Source: Nemertoderma westbladi (taxonomy: Eukaryota; Xenacoelomorpha; Nemertodermatida; Nemertodermatidae). From it: 47,753 nt of DNA. The stretch covers positions 1-47,753 of the forward strand of contig JAUCBJ010008908.1 of NCBI GenBank assembly GCA_032718475.1, in the 5' to 3' direction. The position numbers were made by a program, and so were the translations under genes. Every line of letters begins with the position of its first letter. Position 1 is the stretch's first letter. Below the pieces are notes generated by a model, which had not been told where the DNA came from, made no database searches, and was given only the letters and a program-made list of their open reading frames with translations. Below, piece by piece: positions 1 to 11,487 of the stretch.

Positions 1-96
1 ATGTTTGTGAATTCAAATCTTAGAAAACACATAAATTGGCGGAACTTTTAAGGGACATGGGAACTGGTAATGTTAATGAAACTCAAATAGAAATAA

Positions 97-3000
97 CAAT
101 AACCTCCCAGTGACCCAGCCCAACAATAACCTCCCAGTGACCCCCCAGCCCAACAATAACCTCCCAGTGACCCCCAGCCCCAACAATACCTCCCAGTGAC
201 CCCCAGCCCAACAATAACCTCCCCAAGTGACCCCCAGCCCAACAATAATCTCCCAGTGACCCCCAGCCCAACAATAACCTCCCAGTGACCCAGCCCAACA
301 ATAACCTCCCAGTGACCCCCAGCCCAACAATAACCTCCCAGTGACCCCCAGCCCAACAATAACCTCCCAGTGACCCCCAGCCCAACAATAACCTCCCAGT
401 GACCCCCAGCCCAACAATAACCTCCCAGTGACCCCCAGCCCAACAATAACCTCCCAGTGACCCCCAGCCCAACAATAATCTCCCAGTGACCCCCCTCCCA
501 ACAATAACCTCCCAGTGACCCCCAGTCCCAACCAATAACCTCCCAGTGACCCCCAGTCCAACAATAACCTCCCAGTGACCCCCAGCCCAACAATAACCTC
601 CCAGTGACCCCCAGCCCAACAATAACCTCCCAGTGACCCCCAGCCCAACAATAACCTCCCCAGTGACCGCCAGCCCAACAATAACCTCCCAGTGACCCCC
701 AGCCCAACAATAACCCTCCCAGTGACCCCCAGCCCAACAATAACCTCCCAGTGACCCCCAGCCCAACAATAACCTCCAGTGACCCCCAGCCCAACAATAA
801 CCAGCCCAACAATAACATCCCAGTGACCCCCAGCCCAACAATAACCTCCCAGTGACCCCAGCCCAACAATAACCTCCCAGTGACCTCCAGTCCAACAATA
901 ACCTCCCAGTGACCCCCAGCCCAACAATAACCTCCCAGTGACCCCCAGCCCAACAATAACCTCCCAGTGACCCCAGCCCAACAATAACCTCCCAGTGACC
1001 CCCAGCCCAACAATAACCTCCCAGTGACCCCCAGCCCAACAATAACCTCCCAGTGACCCCCAGCCCAACAATAACCTCCCAGTGACCCCCAGCCCAACAA
1101 TAACCTCCCAGTGACCCCCAGCCCAACAATAACCTCCCAGTGACCCCCAGCCCAACAATAACCTCCCAGTGACCCCCAGCACAACAATAACCTCCCAGTA
1201 ACCCCAGCCCAACAATAACCTCCCAGTGACCTCCAGCCAACAATAACCTCCCAGTGACCCCCAGCCCAACAATAACCTCCCAGTGTCCCCCAGTCCAACA
1301 ATAACCTCCCAGTGACCCCCAGCCCAACAATAACCTCCCAGTGACCCACAGTCCAACAATAACCTCCCAGTGACCCCCAGCCCAACAATAACCTCCCAGT
1401 GACCCCCAGTCCAACAATAACCTCCCAGTGACCCCCAGCCCAACAATAATCTCCCAGTGACCCCCCTCCCAACAATAACCTCCCAGTGACCCCCAGTCCA
1501 ACAATAACCTCCCAGTGACCCCCAGTCCAACAATAACCTCCCAGTGACCCAGCCCAACAATAACCTCCCAGTGACCCAGCCCAACAATAACCTCCCAGCG
1601 ACCCCCAGCCCAACAATAACCTCCCAGTGACCCCCAGCCCAACAATAACCTCCCAGTGACCCCCAGCCCAACAATAACCTCCCAGTGACCCCCAGCCCAA
1701 CAATAACCTCCCAGTGACCCCCCCCCCCCAACAATAACCTCCCAGTGACCCCCAGTCCAACAATAACCTCCCAGTGACCCCCAGTCCAACAATAACCTCC
1801 CAGTGACCCCCAGCCCAACAATAACCTCTCAGTGACCCCCAGCCCAACAATAACCTCCCAGTGACCTCCAGTCCAACAATAACCTCCCAGTGACCCCCAG
1901 CCCAACAATAACCTCCCAGTGACCCCCAGTCCAACAATAACCTCCCAGTGACCCCCAGCCCAACAATAACCTCCCAGTGACCCACAGTCCAACAATAACC
2001 TCCCAGTGACCTCCAGCCCAACAATAACCTCCCAGTGACCCCCAGTCCAACAATAACCTCCCAGTGACCCCCAGCCCAACAATAATCTCCCAGTGACCCC
2101 CCTCCCAACAATAACCTCCCAGTGACCCCCAGTCCAACAATAACCTCCCAGTGACCCCCAGTCCAACAATAACCTCCCAGTGACCCAGCCCAACAATAAC
2201 CTCCCAGTGACCCAGCCCAACAATAACCTCCCAGTGACCCCCAGCCCAACAATAACCTCCCAGTGACCGAGCCCAACAATAACCTTCCAGTGACCCCCAG
2301 CCCAACAATAACCTCCCAGTGACCTCCAGCCCAACAATAACCTCCCAGTGACTCCCAGCCCAACAATAACCTCTCAGTGACCCCCAGCCCAACAATAACT
2401 TCCCAGTGACCCCCAGCCCAACAATAACCTCCCAGTGACCTCCAGTCCAACAATAACCTCCCAGTGACCTCCAGCCCAACAATAACCTCCCAGTGACGCC
2501 CAGCCCAACAATAACCTCCCAGTGACCCAGCCCAACAATAACCTCCCAGTGACCCAGCCCAACAATAACCTCCCAGTGACCACCAGTCCAACAATAACCT
2601 CTCAGTGACCCCCAGCCCAACAATAACCTCCCAGTGACGCCCAGCCCAACAATAACCTCCCAGTGACCCCCAGCCCAACAATAACCTCCCAGTGACGCCC
2701 AGCCCAACAATAACCTCCCAGTGACCCCCAGCCCAACAATAACCTCCCAGTGACCCCCAGCACAACAATAACCTCCCAGTGACCCCCAGCCCAACAATAA
2801 CCTCCCAGTGACCCCCAGCCCAACAATAACCTCCCAGTGACCCAGCCCAACAATAACCTCCCAGTGACCCCCAGTCCAACAATAACCTCCCAGTGACCCA
2901 CAGTCCAACAATAACCTCCCAGTGACCCCCAGCCCAACAATAACCTCCCAGTGACCCCCAGTCCAACAATAACCTCCCAGTGACCCCCAGCCCAACAATA

Positions 3001-4848
3001 ATCTCCCAGTGACCCCCCTCCCAACAATTTCCTCCCAATGACCCCCAGTCCAACAATAACCTCCCAGTGACCCCCAGTCCAACAATAACCTCCCAGTGAC
3101 CCAGCCCAACAATAACCTCCCAGTGACCCAGCCCAACAATAACCTCCCAGCGACCCCCAGCCCAACAATAACCTCCCAGTGACCCCCAGCCCAACAATAA
3201 CCTCCCAGTGACCCCCAGCCCAACAATAACCTCCCAGTGACCCCCAGCCCAACAATAACCTCCCAGTGACCCCCCCCCCCCAACAATAACCTCCCAGTGA
3301 CCCCCAGTCCAACAATAACCTCCCAGTGACCCCCAGTCCAACAATAACCTCCCAGTGACCCCCAGCCCAACAATAACCTCTCAGTGACCCCCAGCCCAAC
3401 AATAACCTCCCAGTGACCTCCAGTCCAACAATAACCTCCCAGTGACCCCCAGCCCAACAATAACCTCCCAGTGACCCCCAGTCCAACAATAACCTCCCAG
3501 TGACCCCCAGCCCAACAATAACCTCCCAGTGACCCACAGTCCAACAATAACCTCCCAGTGACCTCCAGCCCAACAATAACCTCCCAGTGACCCCCAGTCC
3601 AACAATAACCTCCCAGTGAACCCCAGCCCAACAATAATCTCCCAGTGACCCCCCTCCCAACAATAACCTCCCAGTGACCCCCAGTCCAACAATAACCTCC
3701 CAGTGACCCCCAGTCCAACAATAACCTCCCAGTGACCCAGCCCAACAATAACCTCCCAGTGACCCAGCCCAACAATAACCTCCCAGTGACCCCCAGCCCA
3801 ACAATAACCTCCCAGTGACCGAGCCCAACAATAACCTTCCAGTGACCCCCAGCCCAACAATAACCTCCCAGTGACCTCCAGCCCAACAATAACCTCCCAG
3901 TGACTCCCAGCCCAACAATAACCTCTCAGTGACCCCCAGCCCAACAATAACTTCCCAGTGACCCCCAGCCCAACAATAACCTCCCAGTGACCTCCAGTCC
4001 AACAATAACCTCCCAGTGACCTCCAGCCCAACAATAACCTCCCAGTGACGCCCAGCCCAACAATAACCACCCAGTGACCCAGCCCAACAATAACCTCCCA
4101 GTGACCCAGCCCAACAATAACCTCCCAGTGACCACCAGTCCAACAATAACCTCCCAGTGACCCCCAGCCCAACAATAACCTCCCAGTGACGCCCAGCCCA
4201 ACAATAACCTCCCAGTGACCCCCAGCCCAACAATAACCTCCCAGTGACCCCCAGCACAACAATAACCTCCCAGTGACCCCCAGCCCAACAATAACCTCCC
4301 AGTGACCCCCAGCCCAACAATAACCTCCCAGTGACCCCCAGCCCAACAATAACCTCCCAGTGACCCCCAGTCCAACAATAACCTCCCAGCGACCCCCAGC
4401 CCAACAATAACCTCCCAGTGACCCCCAGCCCAACAATAACCTCCCAGTGACCCACAGTCCAACAATAACCTCCCAGTGACCCCCAGTCCAACAATAACCT
4501 CCCAGTGACCCCCAGCCCAACAATAACCTCCCAGTGACGCCCAGCCCAACAATAACCTCCCAGTGACCCCCAGTCCAACAATAACCTCCCAGTGACCCCC
4601 AGCCCAACAATAACCTCCCAGTGACCCCCAGTCCAACAATAACCTCCCAGTGACCACCAGTCCAACAATAACCTCCCAGTGACCCCCAGTCCAACAATAA
4701 CCTCCCAGTGACCCCCAGCCCAACAATAACCTCCCAGTGACCACCAGTCCAACAATAACCTCCCAGTGACCCCCAGCCCAACAATAACCTCCCAGTGACC
4801 CCCCCCCCCCCCCAGTCCAACAATAACCTCCCAGTGACCCAGTCCACG
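97..4848. repeat. 29-bp minisatellite array, about 160 units
   Basis: Tandem repeat with a main period of 29 bp and common 27- and 30-bp variants that differ in the length of a C run. The plus-strand core reads CAACAATAACCTCCCAGTGA followed by a C run, AG and CCC. Since 29 is not a multiple of 3 and the minus strand of the unit has no stop codon, very long open frames appear in all three minus frames; they cycle through VTGRLLLGW, SLGGYCWAG and GHWEVIVGL and are artefacts. Rare variants (an ATAATC unit, a CCTCCC unit, an extended C run) recur at fixed offsets and reveal higher-order duplications. The minus strand carries several G runs per unit. The array ends about 95 bp from the COPE poly(A) signal. 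Confidence 0.97.
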
Positions 4849-4939
4849 GTAAATGTATTAAACATTTTATAAATAGTTCACCAATCTCAACCGATAAAGC
4901 AAAATAAATAAACCGGGTTATACAACATTAATATAATAG

Positions 4940-4945
4940 TTTATT
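4940..4945 (-). promoter_or_regulatory. COPE polyadenylation signal
   Basis: TTTATT on the plus strand reads AATAAA on the minus strand, about 97 nt after the COPE stop codon and about 90 bp before the minisatellite begins. Position and sequence fit a canonical poly(A) signal; the cleavage site is not visible. Confidence 0.55.
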
Positions 4946-4992
4946 AGTTTAAAGTTAAATTATGTAACTAGACAGACAAGTTGTCTGAGAGA

Positions 4993-5068
4993 CGAGACGG
5001 TCACTAAGTGGACTCGACACTGGGGCGGTACGAGACGGTCACTAAGTCGACTCGACACTGGGGCGGTA
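4993..5068 (-). repeat. 38-bp tandem duplication of the COPE stop region
   Basis: Two adjacent 38-bp units (4993-5030 and 5031-5068) differ at one base. The unit includes the last eight codons of COPE (YRPSVEST) and the TAG stop, so the terminal coding segment is repeated once more, in order, in the 3' untranslated region. The copy nearer the gene body is the one used; the other is silent after the first stop. Confidence 0.9.
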
Positions 5069-5941
5069 CTGCGCGGAAATCCGTTGGAATTCGTTGAGTT
5101 TATTATCGATCTGTTCTATAACGGGGTGGACAGTCTGCTGGTCCCGTAGCTGCGACATGTACCGGTTGCCGACCTCGGCTGGACGCCCCAGGTGCTGCGA
5201 GACCACGGCGAGGTTAACCAAGGTCTCCGGGTTGTTGGGGTCCTTGTCCAAGGCCTCGTGGAGCACCCCGTCCGCCTCCTCCCACTTGCCTTGCATCCCG
5301 TAGGCCGCCGCCATCCCGTTCAGGAGCAACGGAGTCGGACTGTGTTTGTCCGCCAACTCCTGGTATATGTAGTAGGCGTCCTGGTACTTGTCTCCGATAC
5401 TCGCCAGACTCGTCCACGCCTGCGCGAGCTGCGTCAGCACGCAGTCCTCGTCTATCTCCTGCATCCGTTTCAACTCCTTCCTCGCCAGATCCACTCGATC
5501 CATCGCCAACAAGGTCTGCACCGCGACCGCTGCGCATTCAATATGATCGACGCCCTGGACGTATCGCAATGCGGACTCCGGGTCGCGCTGCTGTAGATGC
5601 AACGTCGCTCGCATTATTAAGTACGTCGGCTCCAGGCTATCCTCCAACGGTAGGTTGTTTATTATCGTATCTCGTTGGTTTGGGTGCATCATATAGTCTG
5701 TGAAGGTTCGAATAGCCCGTAAACCCTCGTGGGTGACGGCCAACGGTTTAATCTCGTCCATCACCACGCGGTATTTCTTCTGGGCCACGTAGGCCCGGTA
5801 CAGGAAGGTGTCTCTCTCAATCTTCTTTACGGGGTCGGATAGCTTAACCTTCTGGGATTCGTTTATGCATTGCTGGTAGTTGCCGATGTAGTAGGAAGTT
5901 TTTACGTCGTATAGTTCATCAACCTCATCCTTTTGTGTCAT
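5042..5941 (-). CDS. COPE: Coatomer subunit epsilon (COPI coat), single exon
   Basis: This encodes epsilon-COP, a soluble subunit of the COPI coat that binds alpha-COP and supports Golgi-to-ER and intra-Golgi vesicle traffic. The 299-residue protein is close to the usual animal length of about 300. Family signatures include YYIGNYQQCINE near residues 17-28, FLYRAYVAQKKY near 46-57, LARKELKRMQEIDED near 155-170, QDAYYIYQELADKHSPTPLL near 187-206, and EALDKDPNNPETLVN followed by SQHLGRP near 230-255. The fold is a TPR-like helical solenoid, and the DPNNPETLVNLA stretch is a recognisable TPR. The ATG start aligns with the conserved N-terminal DELYDVK segment. The frame has no interruption and no intron, which is unusual for an animal COPE. 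Its codons are GC-richer than the flanks. Whether this is the parental gene or an intact retrocopy cannot be settled here. Confidence 0.96.
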   Translation of the reverse strand: MTQKDEVDELYDVKTSYYIGNYQQCINESQKVKLSDPVKKIERDTFLYRAYVAQKKYRVVMDEIKPLAVTHEGLRAIRTFTDYMMHPNQRDTIINNLPLEDSLEPTYLIMRATLHLQQRDPESALRYVQGVDHIECAAVAVQTLLAMDRVDLARKELKRMQEIDEDCVLTQLAQAWTSLASIGDKYQDAYYIYQELADKHSPTPLLLNGMAAAYGMQGKWEEADGVLHEALDKDPNNPETLVNLAVVSQHLGRPAEVGNRYMSQLRDQQTVHPVIEQIDNKLNEFQRISAQYRPSVEST

Positions 5942-6004
5942 TGTCTGATTGTTCAGTTGTTTGTTACAGATTCTATAGAACGATGAATAACAATATCAGA
6001 ATAT

Positions 6005-6058
6005 CTAGGACTATAAATTACAATTAATCTGCTAGGACTATAAATTACAATTAATCTG
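6005..6058. repeat. 27-bp tandem duplication upstream of COPE
   Basis: Two perfect adjacent 27-bp units (6005-6031 and 6032-6058) each contain CTATAAATTACAATTAATC. They lie 64-117 bp upstream of the COPE ATG. On the minus strand each unit carries an AT-rich TTTATAG, so a promoter role is possible, but nothing else supports it. Confidence 0.85.
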
Positions 6059-6070
6059 CAATCAGTAGGG

Positions 6071-6205
6071 GGTGAGTACAAAACAAAGACCTAATTAAGT
6101 AAGCTGCATAATCTTGTAACATGTGTTAACTTTCGTTTATTGTTTTGGTTCCCCCAACACGCCCCTACTGCAGTACACAGTACTGCTGTACTGTAACCTG
6201 TCCTT
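6071..6205 (+). repeat. Dispersed repeat D, plus-strand copy
   Basis: The segment with GTGAGTACAAAAC, GCATAATCTTG, ACATGTGTT and TTTATTGTTTTGGTTCCC recurs in inverted orientation at 12568-12686 with moderate divergence. Its end (TTGTTTTGGTT then CTGTAACCTG) matches the core of the 55-bp satellite at 40.1-43.5 kb, so it may be a dispersed relative of that satellite. Confidence 0.7.
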
Positions 6206-7979
6206 TACTAACCTGCTGCCCTGCTCCTTTAATTGGCAATGGGACCTAACGCTCTTCGGGACCTGTACAAAACAAAGAGGTAAAGTCGCGTAGGTCCCAC
6301 AGGCTGGAAAATGTTTGCAAAAATTGAAACGCGTTGGCAAGCCAACAAACAAGCCACATGTGCGCGAGAGCGCAAACATCAGCACATGGTGTGTGTGTGC
6401 GCTCTTGCGCACCAGAAATTACCTGTTTTTCTAAACATATGCTTATAACACATGTAACTACGGAAATTTTAATTGACAATTTAATATCCTATAGGGCCTA
6501 TACAATCCGCTATAATTTCCAATTTAGATTTACATTTCACTAGCCTATTCTACAGATTTAATGCGCAATTTTAGTAATAGTAATGTTGTGCACATTGCCA
6601 GGCTTATCGCCAGTTTCCTTGCTTGTCATGCTTTTGTTGTATATCTTCTCACTTTTAACTGTGCCTATTTCAGCATAAATATCATCAATCGATGTTTCTT
6701 CCAGCGAAATAGGAAAATAGGTCTGTAGCAGGTAATGTAGGAAATTAAAAATAACTATTTATTGTACGGTAAATAAAATATACTTTATTTACCGTTCGTC
6801 CCGAGATCTGTAATTTACCGACCGAGCGCAGCGAGGGAGGTTAATAAGTAAGATCGAAGGGCGAAAAGGTAAATAATGTGTTTTATTTAACGTAAAAATA
6901 ATAATTTACTATATGATATAAATTATTCTTTAACGGCTTAACATCCATATTAATAATTATAATGGTAAGTTTAAACGGGACAAATGGATAAAAACTGAAT
7001 CATTTGTTGCGACATTGATAGGCGAGTCAATCTAGCCGAGAAAGGGGGTCAACCCAAACCAATTTTTTTTATTCTAAATTACCTTGTTAATACCCCCAAA
7101 AAGGTCTATAAAAATATATTATGCGGATCACTTTCAATTTGCTGTTTCTTTCCTTAGCAACATGGATTTTACATAGCAACAAGGGGTCTAGTGGTGGGAT
7201 TTTCTCCAAATTTGGTACAGACAAACTTTACTCCAATGACTATCGATTGACAGAAGTATGCACTTCTATGTAGTTACCAATTTAGTTGCCAGAGCAACGG
7301 AAATTTGTCTAATAATTTAACCATTTTTAATACCAATTTTGCTGGTACAATATAAGGACCTTATTTACACAACTTCTCTACTAAACGGGTGGATGTAACC
7401 TCGCCCATCGGATTTATCGACCTCAAAAACCCTTATCCCCAAAATATTTATTTGTTATATGATAAACTATTGTGGTTTTCAAACTAAAACAAATAAATAA
7501 ATTACACCTAAACTCAATAGAGCAATCACAATTAAATTATGTGAAAAATCTTCACTAACTTATGGAACGGAAATTATGAAATAATTGGAATTGTATAATT
7601 TTTTTACAACGGTTACCGTACCTTAATATATCGTAAAATTTTTGATATATTTAAAAATTGGATGCGACTTCTAGTTTCCGAGATATAGCAATTAATGTGT
7701 AACACGCCAGTGTAAATATTACTAATTTTCCATTGAATCACAGCTTATTGTGAAATTAATTAAATTATTCTGGAACATCACCAATTTGTTACTTACTTTT
7801 CCCTACTGTTCCTTTTGTTTGGCTTGTGTTATGCAAATTTACGCAGAATTTCCATGAATAAACATATGATCTGCAAAACTACTCCAAACTACTGGCAAAC
7901 TACTCCAGTACTCCTTTTCAAAGTTTGTTGATTCCTCTGCGCCCTCTTATTAACCCTAATTATTTTAAAATTTATTTAT
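6206..7979. other. Intergenic, no gene recognised
   Basis: No coding sequence is convincing; open frames at 6137-6543 lack family features. The stretch holds a perfect 12-bp stem with a 6-nt loop at 6766-6795, a CGAGCGCAGCGAG word near 6822 that recurs in variants elsewhere in the window, and a segment near 7195-7230 with a CAAATTTGGTACAGA word resembling repeat family X. The rest is AT-rich sequence in which I see nothing further. Confidence 0.5.
6766..6795. other. Perfect 12-bp inverted repeat (hairpin)
   Basis: ACGGTAAATAAA at 6766-6777 is followed by a 6-nt spacer and its exact reverse complement at 6784-6795. It is probably a short structural repeat. It is not next to a recognised gene end, so a terminator role is not supported. 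Confidence 0.6.
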
Positions 7980-9199
7980 TAGGGTAAACTGGGGTGAAGT
8001 GAGCTACTTTTGTAGTTTTTCGTGTTTTAAAAATAGTTACTTTCTCATTGAGGAAATACCAATGTATTCCTTTGTGCACTACATTATTGCTCTAAACAAT
8101 CTCACAAAAATTATAACATAATTTGCCTATTAAATAGTCAAATTATACCTTTTGTTTAGAGCACACAAGTAGCTCAATTTACCCCACTCATGGGGCAAAG
8201 TGAGCTAGCTCTAAAATCATTTGCAAAACCATTTAACCCCAATCAGTGATTGCCTTATGAAAAAATCAAGAGATAATTTGCCTATTAAATAGGCAGAATA
8301 TTTATTTTTTTTGACATTTCGAATTAGCTCACTTTACCCCACTCATGAGGCAAAGTGAGCTCTTCCCTCGAAAATGAGGTCTAAAACCATTTTCCCCATT
8401 TAGTAATTTTCTGGGGGTAAAGTGAACCATTTTTTATGTTTTTAAAAAATAGATAAACATACAGTAGGCTATACAGCTATAGGCCAACGAATTATGAATT
8501 ATAGAACATTACAAAATTATTAGGCCCTATTATAAATCTAAATAACCAACAAACACACAATAAACCTGAATACAGTAGGCCTAGTAGTGGAAATTGTAGC
8601 ACTACTGGTACTAATCTGCAGGCCTAAGACGTTTATTTATTAGACCGACCTCGGGCCTGACCTGACAACTAAAACCTAGAGTTAGGGCCTACCCGACATC
8701 CAAACAACATTCTGTTACAAATTAAGAGATAATAATGAAATATAAAATTTTCTAAAACATAAACAGCACCAAAATTTCAATAGCTCACTTTACCCCAATG
8801 CCAATATATTTAAGGGGTAAAGTGAACCAAATTAATTAATTAATTAAGAAAATAATTAGTTGTCGAATGACAAAAATTGCACGGGATATCTCAAGTATCA
8901 CGTATTTACCATTATTTGCGGTAATGACAACACTCTACCTTAAATCGTTGTTTATTATTTTGTATTTTGAAATCAATAACCAAAAAGTTTGTATGCATGA
9001 ATTTTTAACTTTTTTTTTCATATTTTGTAAAAAATTTAATTGCTTCGAAATTTCAAACTGTCGTAAGTTATTTTGTACATTAGATCAAAGCTAGGATATT
9101 TGTAGACATTATAATGATTTTAGAGAATGGAAATAATTCAAATTTATATATTTAAAAAAATAAATTCAAAAATAGCTCACTTTACCCCAGTTTACCCTA
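7980..9199. mobile_element. TA-flanked inverted-repeat DNA element, non-autonomous (mariner-like)
   Basis: The ends are near-perfect inverted repeats of 25 bp or more, starting GGGTAAACTGGGGT on the left (from 7982) and ending ACCCCAGTTTACCC on the right (to 9197), with one mismatch (GTGAAGTG versus GTAAAGTG). A TA dinucleotide flanks each end, as in Tc1/mariner-type insertion. The terminal motif (GCTCACTTTACCCC or its complement) recurs inside near 8170-8205, 8326-8355, 8411-8424, 8781-8797 and 8813-8826, in both orientations. No transposase frame is present. Superfamily assignment rests only on the TA target and is tentative. Confidence 0.75.
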
Positions 9200-9216
9200 A
9201 CGTCTGAAGGTAATAG

Positions 9217-10281
9217 GCCTACTACTAGGATCGGCATGCTGCATTGCAGCTGCATTTTTAAGAATGCTGTGCCGGCTTGTCAACAAAATTGCACCGCCAC
9301 AACTCCCTATCACCCATGACATTTGCTAGATCATCCGCATCTTTAAGGCCAGTGTCCTTTAAGATGCGTCTCAAGAAAGTCATGGGCTGTCCACCATGCT
9401 TATTCACTCCATGAGGCTGCCAAAGTACAAGATTATGCACTGGCTGGTCCTCACGGCGAAAGCAATGTCCTGCAAAGCGGAGGCGATTTTGTTCTAGTGT
9501 CAAGTTTGGGGGAACCAATGAGACACCTCCAATGTTATATAGTGTCTGGTTGGAGATGTGTGCATTGTACTTGACACAATGAACCCGGCGTAGCATTCTT
9601 GTGAATGTGCCATCCAGAGATTTGGTGTCCTCAGCAGTTAGAGCCCAGCATGGACTCCCGTAGAGGAGTACTGGAACTACTGCTGCTCTAAATAATCGGA
9701 CCTTAAGTTTCCGATTAATTCTCGGTGACTTCCAAATCCTGGAAAGCCTATTCAAGGCTGCCCATGCCTTTCCCTTACGTATTCGAAGGTCCTCACCTGA
9801 CTTCCGGATCCATGATCCCAGGTAACAGAAGTCGTCCACATGCTCAAGCATACCATCCTTTGAGCTTATGCTCATCCGATCAGAGACTTGCTGAGGACTT
9901 TCAAAGTTAACTGTCAGAATTTTGGTCTTTCTGGAGTTAATAAAAAGACCAACACTAGAAGCAGCATGTTCTAATGAGCTGAGGAGCCGTTGGGCTCCCT
10001 CTAATGATTCTGAGAGTACTCCTAAGTCATCAGCAAAGTCTAGATCAGTTAGGTACTTGGCAGGATTTCCTCGACTTCTGGAGCCAGTAGGTGGAGTTAT
10101 CATCACCCCATCATCATTATAATGATCTAAGGACATGCGTAGAACATAGTCAACCACAATAATGAACAAGAATGGTGCAAGTGTGTCTCCTTGGAGGACG
10201 CCCCATAACACTTCAAATGGTTCTGTGTCACCATCAACAGTAGACACAAATGTTGTCGAACCATCGTATACTGATCTGATA
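9217..10281 (-). mobile_element. RTE-like LINE, family A copy 1, 5'-truncated
   Basis: The element reads on the minus strand and keeps only the 3' third of the reverse transcriptase ORF plus the tail. The open frame ends at 9258 and includes the LDFADDLG catalytic motif (FADD at 10026-10037), the FINSRKTKIL region, and the C-terminal RFAGHCFRRED segment typical of RTE-like elements. It ends in a short (TAG)n tail at the low-coordinate side. A 7-bp direct repeat GTAATAG at 9210-9216 and 10282-10288 is a likely target-site duplication. By eye I count fewer than ten differences from copy 3 over about 1.06 kb. Confidence 0.9.
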
Positions 10282-10487
10282 GTAATAGACAGTATTACTG
10301 TAATAGGCCTAGTAGTAATAATAACAATACTTGATTAGCATACATTGCTATGTAATACAGTAATACTGTAATATTGCATATAATTACCGGTACCTAATTA
10401 ACTAAAACTGCTAATAAATGCCACAAACTCCAAATTGAAATATTATTGTACAAAATGCCACAATTACGAAAAATTACGAGTGGTGCT

Positions 10488-11480
10488 GTTGTGCGCACCT
10501 GAGAGGCTTTTTCCAGCCTGGCGGCCGGGGGGGGGGGGGGGGGGGGGCTCCCAGGTTGGAATTCATGCATGAGCGCGCAGGTACGCTTTGTTGTTTTGAA
10601 ATCACCGCGCACCTGAAATTGGCTCGTCGCGCACCTCATCATATGTCATAATCCAAACAAAATCGCGCAGCTCATGTCATGCATATCTCAAAAAATCGCA
10701 CAGTTCATAAGAACAATTTTACATTCCTATTTTACAAGTTTGAGCGTTTTAAGCTTATCTTTACGTCTGTCTGTCTGTACGTTGAATCTAGGCTTACATA
10801 ATAAATGTAATTTTTGCAACATCAAAATTGTTAATATTAAAAAATATTTTTTAAATCCACTACTATGGTGGCCCATCGGGCTCACTGCTTTTATAACAGA
10901 AAATATTATTTTAGATTACAAACAAAACATGTACCGGTCAGCCGGTAATTTCAAAAAAACGAATATTGAAATAGGTACCAGTCTGCCAATAATACTTTGT
11001 ATAGGCCTACCTAACAATTAGGCTTAAACATACTGTACAGTTGGCTTATAATTAAGTCATACTTATAATACATTGTTACTTTCTGACTTTACCTGTTTAC
11101 TAACGTAACATCGGCATAGCATAGACCTAATAACAATACAACAATAGAGTACTGTAGTTAAAATAAATAGACAAATTCAGCTCCGGTTGCCGGTATTACA
11201 GTATTATGGTGAAGTGATTTGACTGTTTAAAGAATTGGAAATGAGAAAGTAATGCGAGCGTAGCGAGCGAAATTTTTTTGTGTATTTCCGTGATTTCAAT
11301 TAATTTGTGGTGCGCATCAGAGGCAGAGCTGCGCGCTGAGGCGCAACGCGCACCTGTCTCACACCCGAACGCGCACCTGTCTCACCCAAACGCGCAACGC
11401 GCATCTGGTTTGCGGTCATTCGCGCAGGTACGCGTCCGAGTTTTGCAGCATGAATTCCAACCTGGGGGGGCTCCCATTGC
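10488..11480. mobile_element. GC-rich foldback repeat with GCGCACCTG clusters
   Basis: A perfect 19-bp inverted pair (10550-10568 and 11448-11466) brackets about 880 bp. GCGCACCTG-like words cluster at both ends (near 10493, 10604, 10630, 11347, 11370 and 11400), and GCGCAGGTACGC occurs on both sides. A run of 23 G lies at 10525-10547. The middle is ordinary AT-rich sequence without a gene. I infer a foldback or long-inverted-repeat element; no target duplication was found. Confidence 0.5.
10525..10547. repeat. Poly(G) tract, 23 nt
   Basis: An uninterrupted run of 23 G next to the inverted arm at 10550. Similar long G or C runs occur near 15930, 17590, 20095, 24650 and 47235, several of them inside dispersed repeats. 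Confidence 0.95.
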
Positions 11481-11487
11481 CATTTAA

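Noticed and set aside
48-4865. Very long minus-strand open frames (up to about 1,100 codons) with GYCWAGGHWEVIVGL-like repeats
   Set aside because: They overlap in all three frames of a 29-bp repeat that has no stop on one strand. Repeat length and base composition explain them.
7979-8006. Telomere-like TTAGGG
   Set aside because: A single occurrence at the end of an inverted-repeat element, not a tandem telomeric array.
8867-9094. 75-codon open frame inside the TA-flanked element
   Set aside because: Composition is that of AT-rich random sequence, with no transposase motif.
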